DNA from: CAZFIO01 sp964519585
GTDB lineage: Bacteria; Bacillota; Clostridia; Tissierellales; Tissierellaceae
Reading direction: 5' to 3'
Assembly: GCA_964519585.1 (NCBI GenBank)
Contig: CAZFIO010000010.1
Location: 1 to 24,674, forward strand
DNA: 24,674 nt
The position numbers and the translations under genes were made by a program. The notes beneath the pieces were generated by a model. The model was given only the letters and a program-made list of their open reading frames with translations. It ran no database searches and was not told the DNA's origin. This document shows positions 6,464 through 13,610 of the stretch, piece by piece (the first letter of the stretch is position 1; the number at the start of each line of letters is the position of its first letter).

Positions 6464-8119
6464 TTAATGTACATCAAAAGAAGCTCCCCCTATAAATTCC
6501 CTTAAAATCGAATTAGTAGGTATTGCACTTTCATCTTCTATATCTACAAAGTATTCTAAAAATCTCAGGAGTTTTCTAGATTCACTGTAATATTTACTTG
6601 AACTATCTATTTCCTCCAGTAAGGGGGCAATATATTTCTTCAAAACTGACATCTCATAAACTAAAGATGTATTTAAAATATCATCAGCATCCTCTTGATA
6701 TGGGAAAATATTCTTTTCTTCTCCCCTTCTTACACCTGCCCATAAGTCAAAGGTCCTTACTGGGTCATTGCCCCTATATTTCACATCCCGAACCATCCGT
6801 CTAATTAACCTTATATCAGTTGTGGAAATACGATTGTGGGCATCTAAGTTTAACTGGGTTAGGGCTGAAATATATATTTTGAATTTATTCTTTTCAGGAA
6901 TCTCCCTGGTTAATTCTGGATTTAGGCCATGTATCCCTTCTATAATTATTGGATGGTTTTCATCAACCCTTATAAACTTCCCTGACATTTCTCCCTTGCC
7001 TGTTAAAAAGTTATATCTTGGAAGTTCAATAGTCTGTCCCTCAACTAGCTTAAGCAAGTCATAGTTAAGTCTGTCTAGATCAACAGCTTCTAGGGCTTCA
7101 AAGTCTGGAGTCCCATCAGGATTTAAGGGGGTTTTATCCCTGTCTACAAAGTAATCATCTAAAGATATGGCAATTGGCCTTTTCCCATTGACCTTTAATT
7201 GTATGGCTAATCTTTGTGCAAAAGTTGTTTTGCCAGATGATGAAGGTCCCGAAATCAATATTATTTTATTATCTGGGTCTCCACATATTTGATCAGCGAA
7301 TTGTGCTATTTTCTTTTCATGTAGGGCCTCTGAAATTTTTATAATTTCTGATATGTTGCCGGATTGTATTTTTTCATTTAAGGACCCAACAAAGGCCAAG
7401 TCTAAAATTTCCAACCAACGGCTAGACTCTTCAAATATTTTACCTAGCTTTTTTTGCTCCTTAAAAATATTCATATCATAGTTATTTCTTCTGGAAGGAA
7501 ATAAAATTAAGGCACCAGGATAATAATATTTTAATTTAAACTCTTCTATATATGATGTAGATGGAGCTAAATATCCATGAAATGAATCTATATGATTGTT
7601 GATTTTGTAAACATCAATTTCTTCTACACCTATAGTCTTGAATAATCTTATTTTTTCATAATAGCCTCTTTCCTCAAACATCTTAAAGGCCTCTTCCCTA
7701 GAGTACCTTTGCCTAAGTATTGGATAATCTGCTTGGATTATCTCCTTCATTTTATCTTCTATTTCTTTTAACTCAGTAAACTTTATAGTATTGTCAATCA
7801 ATTCTACATAAAGACCCGGCCCCAAAAAGTGGTTGATTTTTACTCCCATATTTCCATAGAGGTCCTTACAAGCCGCTATAAATATTGCAGTTATTGTTTT
7901 TGCATATATCCTATAGCCATCAACACTATACTTGTCTAATAGCTCTATACTTGTATCTTCCTCGATTGTTTTATATAAATTATGAATCTGATTGTTAATC
8001 CTTGCACCTAAGTACTCCCTATAATCATCTTTAAATATGTCTTTGGTTATTTCCATCAAACTGATTCCCTTTTCAAAGGTAAAAATTCCTTTATCCTTAA
8101 TATTTGCCTTGATCATCAA
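6464..8119 (-). CDS. Uridine-kinase-like nucleoside kinase fused to TGS/ThrRS-like N-terminal region
   Basis: A 551-residue two-part protein. Residues 1-65 resemble a TGS domain, and about 70-200 resemble the second additional (editing-like) domain of threonyl-tRNA synthetase: an FIAACKDLYG / INHFLGPGLYVEL / GYYEKIRLFKTIG pattern. After a linker comes a phosphoribulokinase/uridine-kinase domain with Walker A GPSSSGKTT (291-299), SLDDYFVDRDKTP (about 320-333) containing the base-site Asp, then LPRYNF and IIIEGIHGLN, the family's Walker B-like strand. The fusion is common in Clostridia and annotated nucleoside kinase; it is not a tRNA synthetase. The role is likely nucleoside phosphorylation (salvage), with an unknown function for the TGS part. 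AAGGGGATG lies upstream; either of two adjacent ATGs could start it. It ends in an unusual repeat-rich 3' untranslated region. Confidence 0.85.
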   Translation of the reverse strand: MMIKANIKDKGIFTFEKGISLMEITKDIFKDDYREYLGARINNQIHNLYKTIEEDTSIELLDKYSVDGYRIYAKTITAIFIAACKDLYGNMGVKINHFLGPGLYVELIDNTIKFTELKEIEDKMKEIIQADYPILRQRYSREEAFKMFEERGYYEKIRLFKTIGVEEIDVYKINNHIDSFHGYLAPSTSYIEEFKLKYYYPGALILFPSRRNNYDMNIFKEQKKLGKIFEESSRWLEILDLAFVGSLNEKIQSGNISEIIKISEALHEKKIAQFADQICGDPDNKIILISGPSSSGKTTFAQRLAIQLKVNGKRPIAISLDDYFVDRDKTPLNPDGTPDFEALEAVDLDRLNYDLLKLVEGQTIELPRYNFLTGKGEMSGKFIRVDENHPIIIEGIHGLNPELTREIPEKNKFKIYISALTQLNLDAHNRISTTDIRLIRRMVRDVKYRGNDPVRTFDLWAGVRRGEEKNIFPYQEDADDILNTSLVYEMSVLKKYIAPLLEEIDSSSKYYSESRKLLRFLEYFVDIEDESAIPTNSILREFIGGASFDVH

Positions 8120-8278
8120 GGACTCATCCCCTTTCCTTAGTTAGTTTCTACTCCTAATAGTATCACATATATTAATTTAATAAAAACAATTGATATATAT
8201 TTCACACTATGTTAGTATTAAATTGAGAACAAATTAGCCCTTAAATTTTGATTTTATATATAGCAAGGCTCATATTTC

Positions 8279-9175
8279 CTATATGGATTTATGGGCCTTG
8301 TTAATTATATCTTCTATATTTTGTAGCTTTTCAATTATTCTTTTTAGATGATAATTATAAATCACATCCAATTCATCTAGACTACCCCTATCATCTTCTG
8401 GAACTTCTTTTTTTAAGTATTCCTTGATTATCTTTCTATTATTTTCATCAATTCTAGGAGATTCCTTTATGTTTTGAATGACACTAAAATGGCTCTGTAT
8501 CCTTTCAAAGGAATCAAATACATCAAGGTACTGCTTGCTATTATCCGACTTCTTTATATGAAATCTCAAGTCTTCTTTAAAGGTTTTGTAATCAATTGTT
8601 AACTTTCTAATATCCTCCCTTAGCCCTTCAAAATCCTCAAAATCATTTCTCCATATAAGCCTTTCCAAGGAAGTCTTTGTATTTTTTGACATTGACCCAA
8701 TTGTTGTCATAATCTTTTTTTCCATATCTGGTGGCCTAATAAAATAATTTGTTGCTGTTCCTATAACCACACCTATAAGGGTGTCAAGGGTCCTATTCAT
8801 GATATAGGATAAGCCGTCGCCATCCTTATAATCCAAAAGAATAATTAGGAAAACCACCATAGATATTCTAGCTGCCTTTTCCCATGAGAAGAAGTTGCAT
8901 ATATTTATAATAGCAACTAAGCCCAGACCTAATACAAAATAATTACCAGGGTTTATATATATTGCTATCAGGGCCACAATTCCCCCTAACATAGTGCCAT
9001 ACATCCTATTTATACCAGTGGAAAAGGACTCTGATATAGAGGATTCCATGGTCATTATGGCTGCAAAGCTTCCAACCAAAGGGCTTCTAATATTTAACAT
9101 TTCTCCTACAATTAGCGTCAATATTACAGCAATAACTGTTTTTATTGTCCTCATACCAACTTTTGTAATCTTCAT
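8279..9175 (-). CDS. Aromatic acid exporter (ArAE/FUSC family) membrane protein
   Basis: About 298 residues. The N-terminal half has roughly five membrane segments: MRTIKTVIAVILTLIVGEML, the SPLVGSFAAIMTMESSI loop, MYGTMLGGIVALIAIYI, FVLGLGLVAIINICNFF and ISMVVFLIILLDYK, then a TLDTLIGVVIGTATNYFIRPP segment, which is the ArAE_1 signature. The C-terminal half is soluble, helical and highly charged (about residues 150-298). Members are thought to export aromatic or other organic acids, but the substrate here is unknown. The start at 9175 was preferred because AGGTAGAG lies just upstream. The longer frame from 9211 has no ribosome binding site and adds 12 polar residues. It lies about 100 bp downstream of the binding-protein gene and may be transcribed from the same operon. 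Confidence 0.8.
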   Translation of the reverse strand: MKITKVGMRTIKTVIAVILTLIVGEMLNIRSPLVGSFAAIMTMESSISESFSTGINRMYGTMLGGIVALIAIYINPGNYFVLGLGLVAIINICNFFSWEKAARISMVVFLIILLDYKDGDGLSYIMNRTLDTLIGVVIGTATNYFIRPPDMEKKIMTTIGSMSKNTKTSLERLIWRNDFEDFEGLREDIRKLTIDYKTFKEDLRFHIKKSDNSKQYLDVFDSFERIQSHFSVIQNIKESPRIDENNRKIIKEYLKKEVPEDDRGSLDELDVIYNYHLKRIIEKLQNIEDIINKAHKSI

Positions 9176-9277
9176 TTCTCTACCTTTCTTTTGCTCTTCT
9201 TGAAATATCATCTATTGTACTATACCCATTATGTATATTTCAATAACAAAATTTTATGCAAAAGAAATATTTTATTC

Positions 9278-10351
9278 CTATATAGACCTATCCAATAATT
9301 CATCTATCTCTTGGTCAGATAAGGTGTAATGATAAAACATCTCATAAAATTCTTTTACCTCTTCCCTTATATCATACTTGTATATTTCTGGATAAAGTAG
9401 ATTTCCTAGCCATCTGATACCTAAAACTCTGTTTACAGAAGGTGGCCTATCAAACCAATTAAAGGGTCTATTGGGGATTTCATATACCTTCTTGTTTTTT
9501 ACAGCACTTATATCTTTCCATGACTCATCTTCCAAGATTCCCGAGTAATAACCCCCTCTTTCATCTGCCCATGAAATTATCAGGTCTGGATTCCATAAGA
9601 TTAATTGTTCTAGGTTTATTTCGGACTTTCCTGTATCCTTATTTATTTCAACTTCAGCAACATTTTTACCACCTATTAGGTCTATAACCTGGCCATGCCA
9701 AGAATTTGAAGGCTCTGTTTCAAGTCCATTTGGCCCTTCAGCATAGTATAAGGTTACTCTGTCCTCCTCTTTTATCGTTTTTGCACCTTTCCCAATATTG
9801 TCCATTGTCTCCCTGCAATATTTAGCTAGATCCTTAGCACTTTCCTCCCCCATTATTTGGCCTAGAAATTCATAGGTTTCAGCTAGCATATTCATATCCG
9901 ATTCTAGCATTATTACTGGTTTATTTAGTTTTTCTTGTAGATCATCCATTTTTTCTATATTTACCTTGTCTATTTCCCCTACTGCTACCAATATGTCTGG
10001 GTCAATTTTCAATAATTCCTCATGGTTTAGAGGGCTTTTCCCTGCCCCTCCTAGGTTAGGTAAATCATGATACTTCTCATCTATATATTGTTTTTCCCCC
10101 TCTTTTAAATCATAGTTCCAGCCTACCATTTTATCCGGATTAATTGTATAAATTATAATTGTCCCAACAGAATCAGTGGACATAATCTTATTAATTTTCT
10201 CAGGAATTTTATGCTGTCTATCTGCCATGTCAGTAATCTCTATTAACCCATCACTTTCATTTGTTAAGCCTTCCCCACCCTGACTATTGCAACTTACTAA
10301 TATTAAAGATAAGATCACAAGAAAAATTATACTAATATATTTTTTATTCAT
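9278..10351 (-). CDS. Lipoprotein substrate-binding protein of FecB/BtuF type, probable molybdate/tungstate importer
   Basis: An extracytoplasmic lipoprotein of about 357 residues. It begins MNKKYISIIFLVILSLILVSC, a signal peptide ending in the lipobox LVSC with lipidated Cys21. The mature part is a helical-backbone periplasmic-binding-protein fold: DMADRQHKIPEKINKIM, DPDILVAVGEIDK, NPDLIISWADERGG and the PFNWFDRPPSVNRVLGIRWL segment near the C-terminus. The start at 10351 is set by AGGAGG seven bases upstream; the longer frame from 10384 overlaps the ATPase gene. Type II importers of this family carry siderophores, haem, B12 or, as in Haemophilus MolBCA, molybdate/tungstate. The ModE-like gene at the head of the operon and the molybdenum enzyme next door favour the oxyanion. 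Confidence 0.75.
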   Translation of the reverse strand: MNKKYISIIFLVILSLILVSCNSQGGEGLTNESDGLIEITDMADRQHKIPEKINKIMSTDSVGTIIIYTINPDKMVGWNYDLKEGEKQYIDEKYHDLPNLGGAGKSPLNHEELLKIDPDILVAVGEIDKVNIEKMDDLQEKLNKPVIMLESDMNMLAETYEFLGQIMGEESAKDLAKYCRETMDNIGKGAKTIKEEDRVTLYYAEGPNGLETEPSNSWHGQVIDLIGGKNVAEVEINKDTGKSEINLEQLILWNPDLIISWADERGGYYSGILEDESWKDISAVKNKKVYEIPNRPFNWFDRPPSVNRVLGIRWLGNLLYPEIYKYDIREEVKEFYEMFYHYTLSDQEIDELLDRSI

Positions 10352-10368
10352 TAAAAAACCTCCTATTT

Positions 10369-11145
10369 TTAAAAAGGAACACATACTTTTCTATTTTCAT
10401 TGTTTATATGATAATCCAATATTTTAATTTGTAAATCATATAGTTTCTCTAAATCTTCTTCTACAATGTTTTCTCTAGGATTTATAACAAGTTTTCCCTC
10501 TCCCTGGCTGACTAATAAGGCTTTTGTACCATAGCTTAGGGCCTGGTCAGGAAAGTGGGTAGCCATAATGATTAAGATGCCCATTTCAGATAGTTCTTTT
10601 AAGTAGTTCAACATGGTGATTTGATTTCCAAAGTCCAAATTGTTTGTTGGTTCGTCCATAAGCAAAATCTTGGCTTCCTGAGCTAGGGCCTGGGCTATCT
10701 TTACCAGTTGCCTCTCACCCCCACTCATACTGGAATAAATCCTGTCCTGCAGGTGACTTATATTAAGCCTTTCCATTGCTTTTTTTGCAATTTCATAATC
10801 ACTTTCTTTTGGAGCAAGACCAAGTCTAAGGTATGAAGTTCTCCCCATTACAACAATATCTAGTCCAGTAAATTGGAAGGTAGAGTTAAAGTACTGAGGT
10901 ATATAGGCTATATTTTTTGCCCGTTTTTGCCAAGACCAGGATCTTATATTTTCATTATTAACCATTACTTGCCCCTTATGGGGGACCAGTAAACCTGCTA
11001 AAGTTTTTATCAGAGTTGATTTTCCTGATCCATTTGACCCCAAGATACAAATTATATCTCCTTCCTCTCCAGTAAAAGATATATCTTTTACTATTATATT
11101 TTTATAACCACAATCCAAACTTTCAATTCTTAATATCTTTCTCAC
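10369..11145 (-). CDS. ABC transporter ATPase, FepC/BtuD/MolC type
   Basis: A 258-residue ATP-binding subunit of a type II importer. Walker A is LGSNGSGKST (about 35-44), the Q-loop is YIPQY near 87, the signature motif is MSGGERQ near 140, and Walker B is ILLMDEPTNNLDF near 160, followed by the switch His in ATHFP near 193. Translation begins at GTG 11145, two bases after the permease stop codon, so the two genes are probably translationally coupled. AGGTTAGGG overlaps the end of the permease. It is followed by the binding-protein gene, completing a permease-ATPase-binding-protein operon. Family resemblance does not fix the substrate. Confidence 0.88.
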   Translation of the reverse strand: MRKILRIESLDCGYKNIIVKDISFTGEEGDIICILGSNGSGKSTLIKTLAGLLVPHKGQVMVNNENIRSWSWQKRAKNIAYIPQYFNSTFQFTGLDIVVMGRTSYLRLGLAPKESDYEIAKKAMERLNISHLQDRIYSSMSGGERQLVKIAQALAQEAKILLMDEPTNNLDFGNQITMLNYLKELSEMGILIIMATHFPDQALSYGTKALLVSQGEGKLVINPRENIVEEDLEKLYDLQIKILDYHINNENRKVCVPF

Positions 11146-11147
11146 CC

Positions 11148-12161
11148 CTAACCTGGTCTTTTATTTAATAGTATAAGTAAAAATATGGGAACCCCTATAA
11201 GAGAGGTCATTATTCCCAATGGTATTTCTACACTAGTTATAGCCCTTGATATATTGTCTATAGCAAGCAGGTATGATGCCCCAAGAAGCATACTGGTGGG
11301 TAACAGGACTTCATAATCCGGCCCAACAATCTGTCTTGCTAAATGGGGAATTAATAGACCTACCCATCCTACTAAGCCTGAAATAGATACTGCAAAGGCC
11401 GTTATTAAGGTAGAAGAAACAATAATTACTAGCCTTAGCTTCCTAGTATCTAGTCCCAAGGTTTTTGCCTCATCTTCATCCAGTGACAAGATATTAATCC
11501 TCCACCTAAGCAAATATAGGGGTAATATTCCAAAAATAATTGGTATCCATATTTTTTCTAGGTCTCTCATAACTAGATCTGATAGGCCTCCCATAAGCCA
11601 AAAACTAATTGTAGGCAGTTTATTGTTTGAATCTGCCATATACTTAATTAGGGAGGTTAAGGAGGTAAATGCTGATCCAATAAGTACACCAACTATAAGC
11701 AAGGATAGGATTGGACTTTCTTTTATTTTGCTAGAAAAATAATAAACCAAGAGGACCGATAAAATACCAAAGCTAAAGGCTGAAAGCTGTATACCTATCT
11801 TGTTAAATGATAATAAGATACCTAGAGCAGCTCCAAATCCAGCACCAGATGAAACCCCCAGTATATCAGGGGATACCAAGGGGTTTTTAAAGACACCTTG
11901 GTATACAGCACCTGCAAGGGAAAGACTGGCTCCTACAAAAACTGATGCTATAATTCTAGGCATCCTTATTTGGAAGATTACAGTCTCAATGGTAGAGTCC
12001 CAATTTCTGGAGACTGGTAAAAACCTTGATCCTATTACTCTAAACAAGAGTTTGATAGGAACTGGATACCTTCCTATCCTAAAAGATACTAGAAAGATAA
12101 AGACTAGTAAAAGAAAAAAGTATTTTATGTAATTTTTCTTATTTATTTTAAACTCCTTCAT
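11148..12161 (-). CDS. FecCD-family ABC permease, probable molybdate/tungstate (MolB-like)
   Basis: A 337-residue inner-membrane subunit with about nine or ten hydrophobic segments. Family markers are FQIRMPRIIASVFVGASLSL near residue 75, GVFKNPLVSPDILGVSSGAG near 100, GLDTRKLR near 235, and the coupling-loop motif GLVGWVGLLIPHLAR near 270 that contacts the ATPase. The start at 12161 is supported by CGGAGG five bases upstream. The longer frame from 12206 lacks one and adds residues unlike the family. It lies 48 bp downstream of the ModE-like gene and two bases from the ATPase. The FecCD family includes siderophore, B12 and MolB molybdate/tungstate permeases; the context favours the last. Confidence 0.85.
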   Translation of the reverse strand: MKEFKINKKNYIKYFFLLLVFIFLVSFRIGRYPVPIKLLFRVIGSRFLPVSRNWDSTIETVIFQIRMPRIIASVFVGASLSLAGAVYQGVFKNPLVSPDILGVSSGAGFGAALGILLSFNKIGIQLSAFSFGILSVLLVYYFSSKIKESPILSLLIVGVLIGSAFTSLTSLIKYMADSNNKLPTISFWLMGGLSDLVMRDLEKIWIPIIFGILPLYLLRWRINILSLDEDEAKTLGLDTRKLRLVIIVSSTLITAFAVSISGLVGWVGLLIPHLARQIVGPDYEVLLPTSMLLGASYLLAIDNISRAITSVEIPLGIMTSLIGVPIFLLILLNKRPG

Positions 12162-12209
12162 AAAGTCCTCCGTATCGATATGTTCGTAAAAATATAACGC
12201 CTGCAAAAA

Positions 12210-12554
12210 TTAAAAATTCTTAAAATACTTTATAAATATGTTTTCCAAACTTTCCCTTGATTCCACTTCAAATGCCCTATAGGATTTAATTATTTTTTTC
12301 GCTTCTTGGGTTAAATGTGACCCTCCTCCTTCAATCCCACCTACTTGAGATTGAAGAAGCTTATATCCTAAGGCTTTTTCTGCCTTATTTATTATTTTCC
12401 AACCCTTGCTGTAGGACATATTTAAACTTTCGCAGGCCCTTTTTAAGCTGCCTAGTTCTTCTACTCTTTCTAAAAGTCTACAGGGACCCTGGCCAAATAT
12501 CTTTTCTCCCTTAATTAAAATTCGAAATTTATATTCTAAACTAATATCTTTCAT
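12210..12554 (-). CDS. ModE-like winged-helix protein lacking the molybdate-binding domain
   Basis: A 114-residue protein matching the N-terminal DNA-binding domain of ModE. It shows LLERVEELGSLKRACESLNMSYSKGWKIINKAEKALGYKLL (about residues 27-67), where ALGSLxxAAxxLxMSYrkAWxxI is the ModE signature, followed by a wing with SQVGGIEGGGSHLTQEAKKI. ModE of E. coli continues into two TOBE (Mop) domains that bind molybdate. These are absent, as in many clostridial HTH-only homologues, so the molybdate signal must come otherwise or the protein is regulated differently. The start has AGGAG six bases upstream. As first gene of the importer operon it likely regulates the operon and perhaps the molybdenum hydroxylase genes. 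Confidence 0.82.
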   Translation of the reverse strand: MKDISLEYKFRILIKGEKIFGQGPCRLLERVEELGSLKRACESLNMSYSKGWKIINKAEKALGYKLLQSQVGGIEGGGSHLTQEAKKIIKSYRAFEVESRESLENIFIKYFKNF

Positions 12555-12586
12555 GGCTACTCCTTTTTTAAATCATATCCCATCGT

Positions 12587-12637
12587 CCAAGGTGAGGGAA
12601 TCTTACTTCCCCCCTACAAGCAAAATTCCCCACTTGG
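12587..12637 (-). promoter_or_regulatory. Imperfect inverted repeat in the leader of the ModE-like/importer operon
   Basis: On the minus strand CCAAG (12637-12633) and GGGAAT (12630-12625) pair with ATTCCC (12601-12596) and CTTGG (12591-12587), separated by small internal mismatches and a 23-nt loop. It lies 20 nt after the formiminotransferase stop and 32 nt before the ModE-like ATG. With no T-run after it, a terminator is unlikely. An operator for the ModE-like protein or an RNA leader element are alternatives. Confidence 0.4.
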
Positions 12638-12656
12638 ATTTAGAATGAAAAGGTTA

Positions 12657-13580
12657 TTACCTCATTAGATGGGTTTCTAAAATCTGATCTTTTCTTAGTC
12701 CTTGAAGTCCAAGGTAGAAATTTAAATTGTTTAATAGATAATCCAATTTTACAGGTCCTACAAGCTCTGATCCAGTTACAGGAATACCATATTTACTAGC
12801 TTCTTGTTTTACCAACTCATATGTCCTATAAAGTGGCGTTTGCCCACAATCAAACATATTCATAGAAACTACTGTCCCTTCTCTTTCAGGGAACTTAATT
12901 CCTACAGCTCTTACGGTTGAAAAACCACCTGAAGGACCTCTTACCGCCTTAGCTATTTCTTTTGCTATATTAAGGTCTTCAGTTGCTAGGAAAACATTAT
13001 AAGCTGTTAAGCCTTCCATGTCAGCAGAAACTATTGTTGCCCCATACTTATCTGATAGTTTTCCATCTGTAGACAAGTCTGGCTTCCTGCTTTCATATTC
13101 TGGGTGGTCTTTATCTTCCAATAAGGCTTTGAGACCTTCATATTGACCCTTTCTAATAAATGATATGCTCTTCTTTTCTTCAGTTTTTGCATTTTCTCCA
13201 GCAAAGTATATTGGAACTTGGTATTTTTCATATAATTTATTACCTATTTCTTCCGCTATCTTAGCAGTTTCTTCTAAACTTATATTGGAAAATGGAAATA
13301 GGGGTATGGTATCCTGACCACCTATTCTTGGATGGGTTCCTGATTGGTCTCTCATATCTATCAGCTCATAGGATTTTGCTGCCATATCCAATAAGGCTGC
13401 CTTAAGAGGTTCAGGTTCTCCTAGAATAGTAACAACTGTACGATTGAAGTCATGTTCAGGTTCTACGCTAACCAGAGTTACTCCTTCTCTTCCCTTTATT
13501 TCTCCAGTAATAGCTTCTATCACTTCTTGTCTTCTACCGTCAGAAAAGTTTGGAACTGCTAAAACATACTGTTTTGTCAT
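12657..13580 (-). CDS. ftcD: Formiminotransferase (FtcD-type), probable formiminoglycine:tetrahydrofolate formiminotransferase
   Basis: A 307-residue enzyme covering the N and C subdomains of glutamate formiminotransferase without the cyclodeaminase part. Visible family segments are VLAVPNFSDGRR at the start, EPEHDFNRTVVTILG near residue 40 with the active-site His, DMRDQSGTHPRIGGQDTIP near 75-95, RKGQYEGL near 143 and VRAVGIKFPEREGTVVSMNMFD near 225. It moves a formimino group to tetrahydrofolate. No histidine-degradation (hut) genes are nearby. Instead it lies 30 bp after an adenine deaminase in a purine cluster, and purine fermentation ends in formiminoglycine. Formiminoglycine is therefore the likelier donor, by inference. 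GGGGGAT precedes the ATG. The cyclodeaminase must be encoded elsewhere. Confidence 0.88.
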   Translation of the reverse strand: MTKQYVLAVPNFSDGRRQEVIEAITGEIKGREGVTLVSVEPEHDFNRTVVTILGEPEPLKAALLDMAAKSYELIDMRDQSGTHPRIGGQDTIPLFPFSNISLEETAKIAEEIGNKLYEKYQVPIYFAGENAKTEEKKSISFIRKGQYEGLKALLEDKDHPEYESRKPDLSTDGKLSDKYGATIVSADMEGLTAYNVFLATEDLNIAKEIAKAVRGPSGGFSTVRAVGIKFPEREGTVVSMNMFDCGQTPLYRTYELVKQEASKYGIPVTGSELVGPVKLDYLLNNLNFYLGLQGLRKDQILETHLMR

Positions 13581-13610
13581 CTTTATCCCCCTTGTTATAT
13601 TTATTTAATC

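Noticed and set aside
9278..12161. Iron-siderophore or cobalamin importer as the favoured call
   Set aside because: Not excluded by family, but the ModE-like gene and the neighbouring molybdenum enzyme make molybdate/tungstate more likely.
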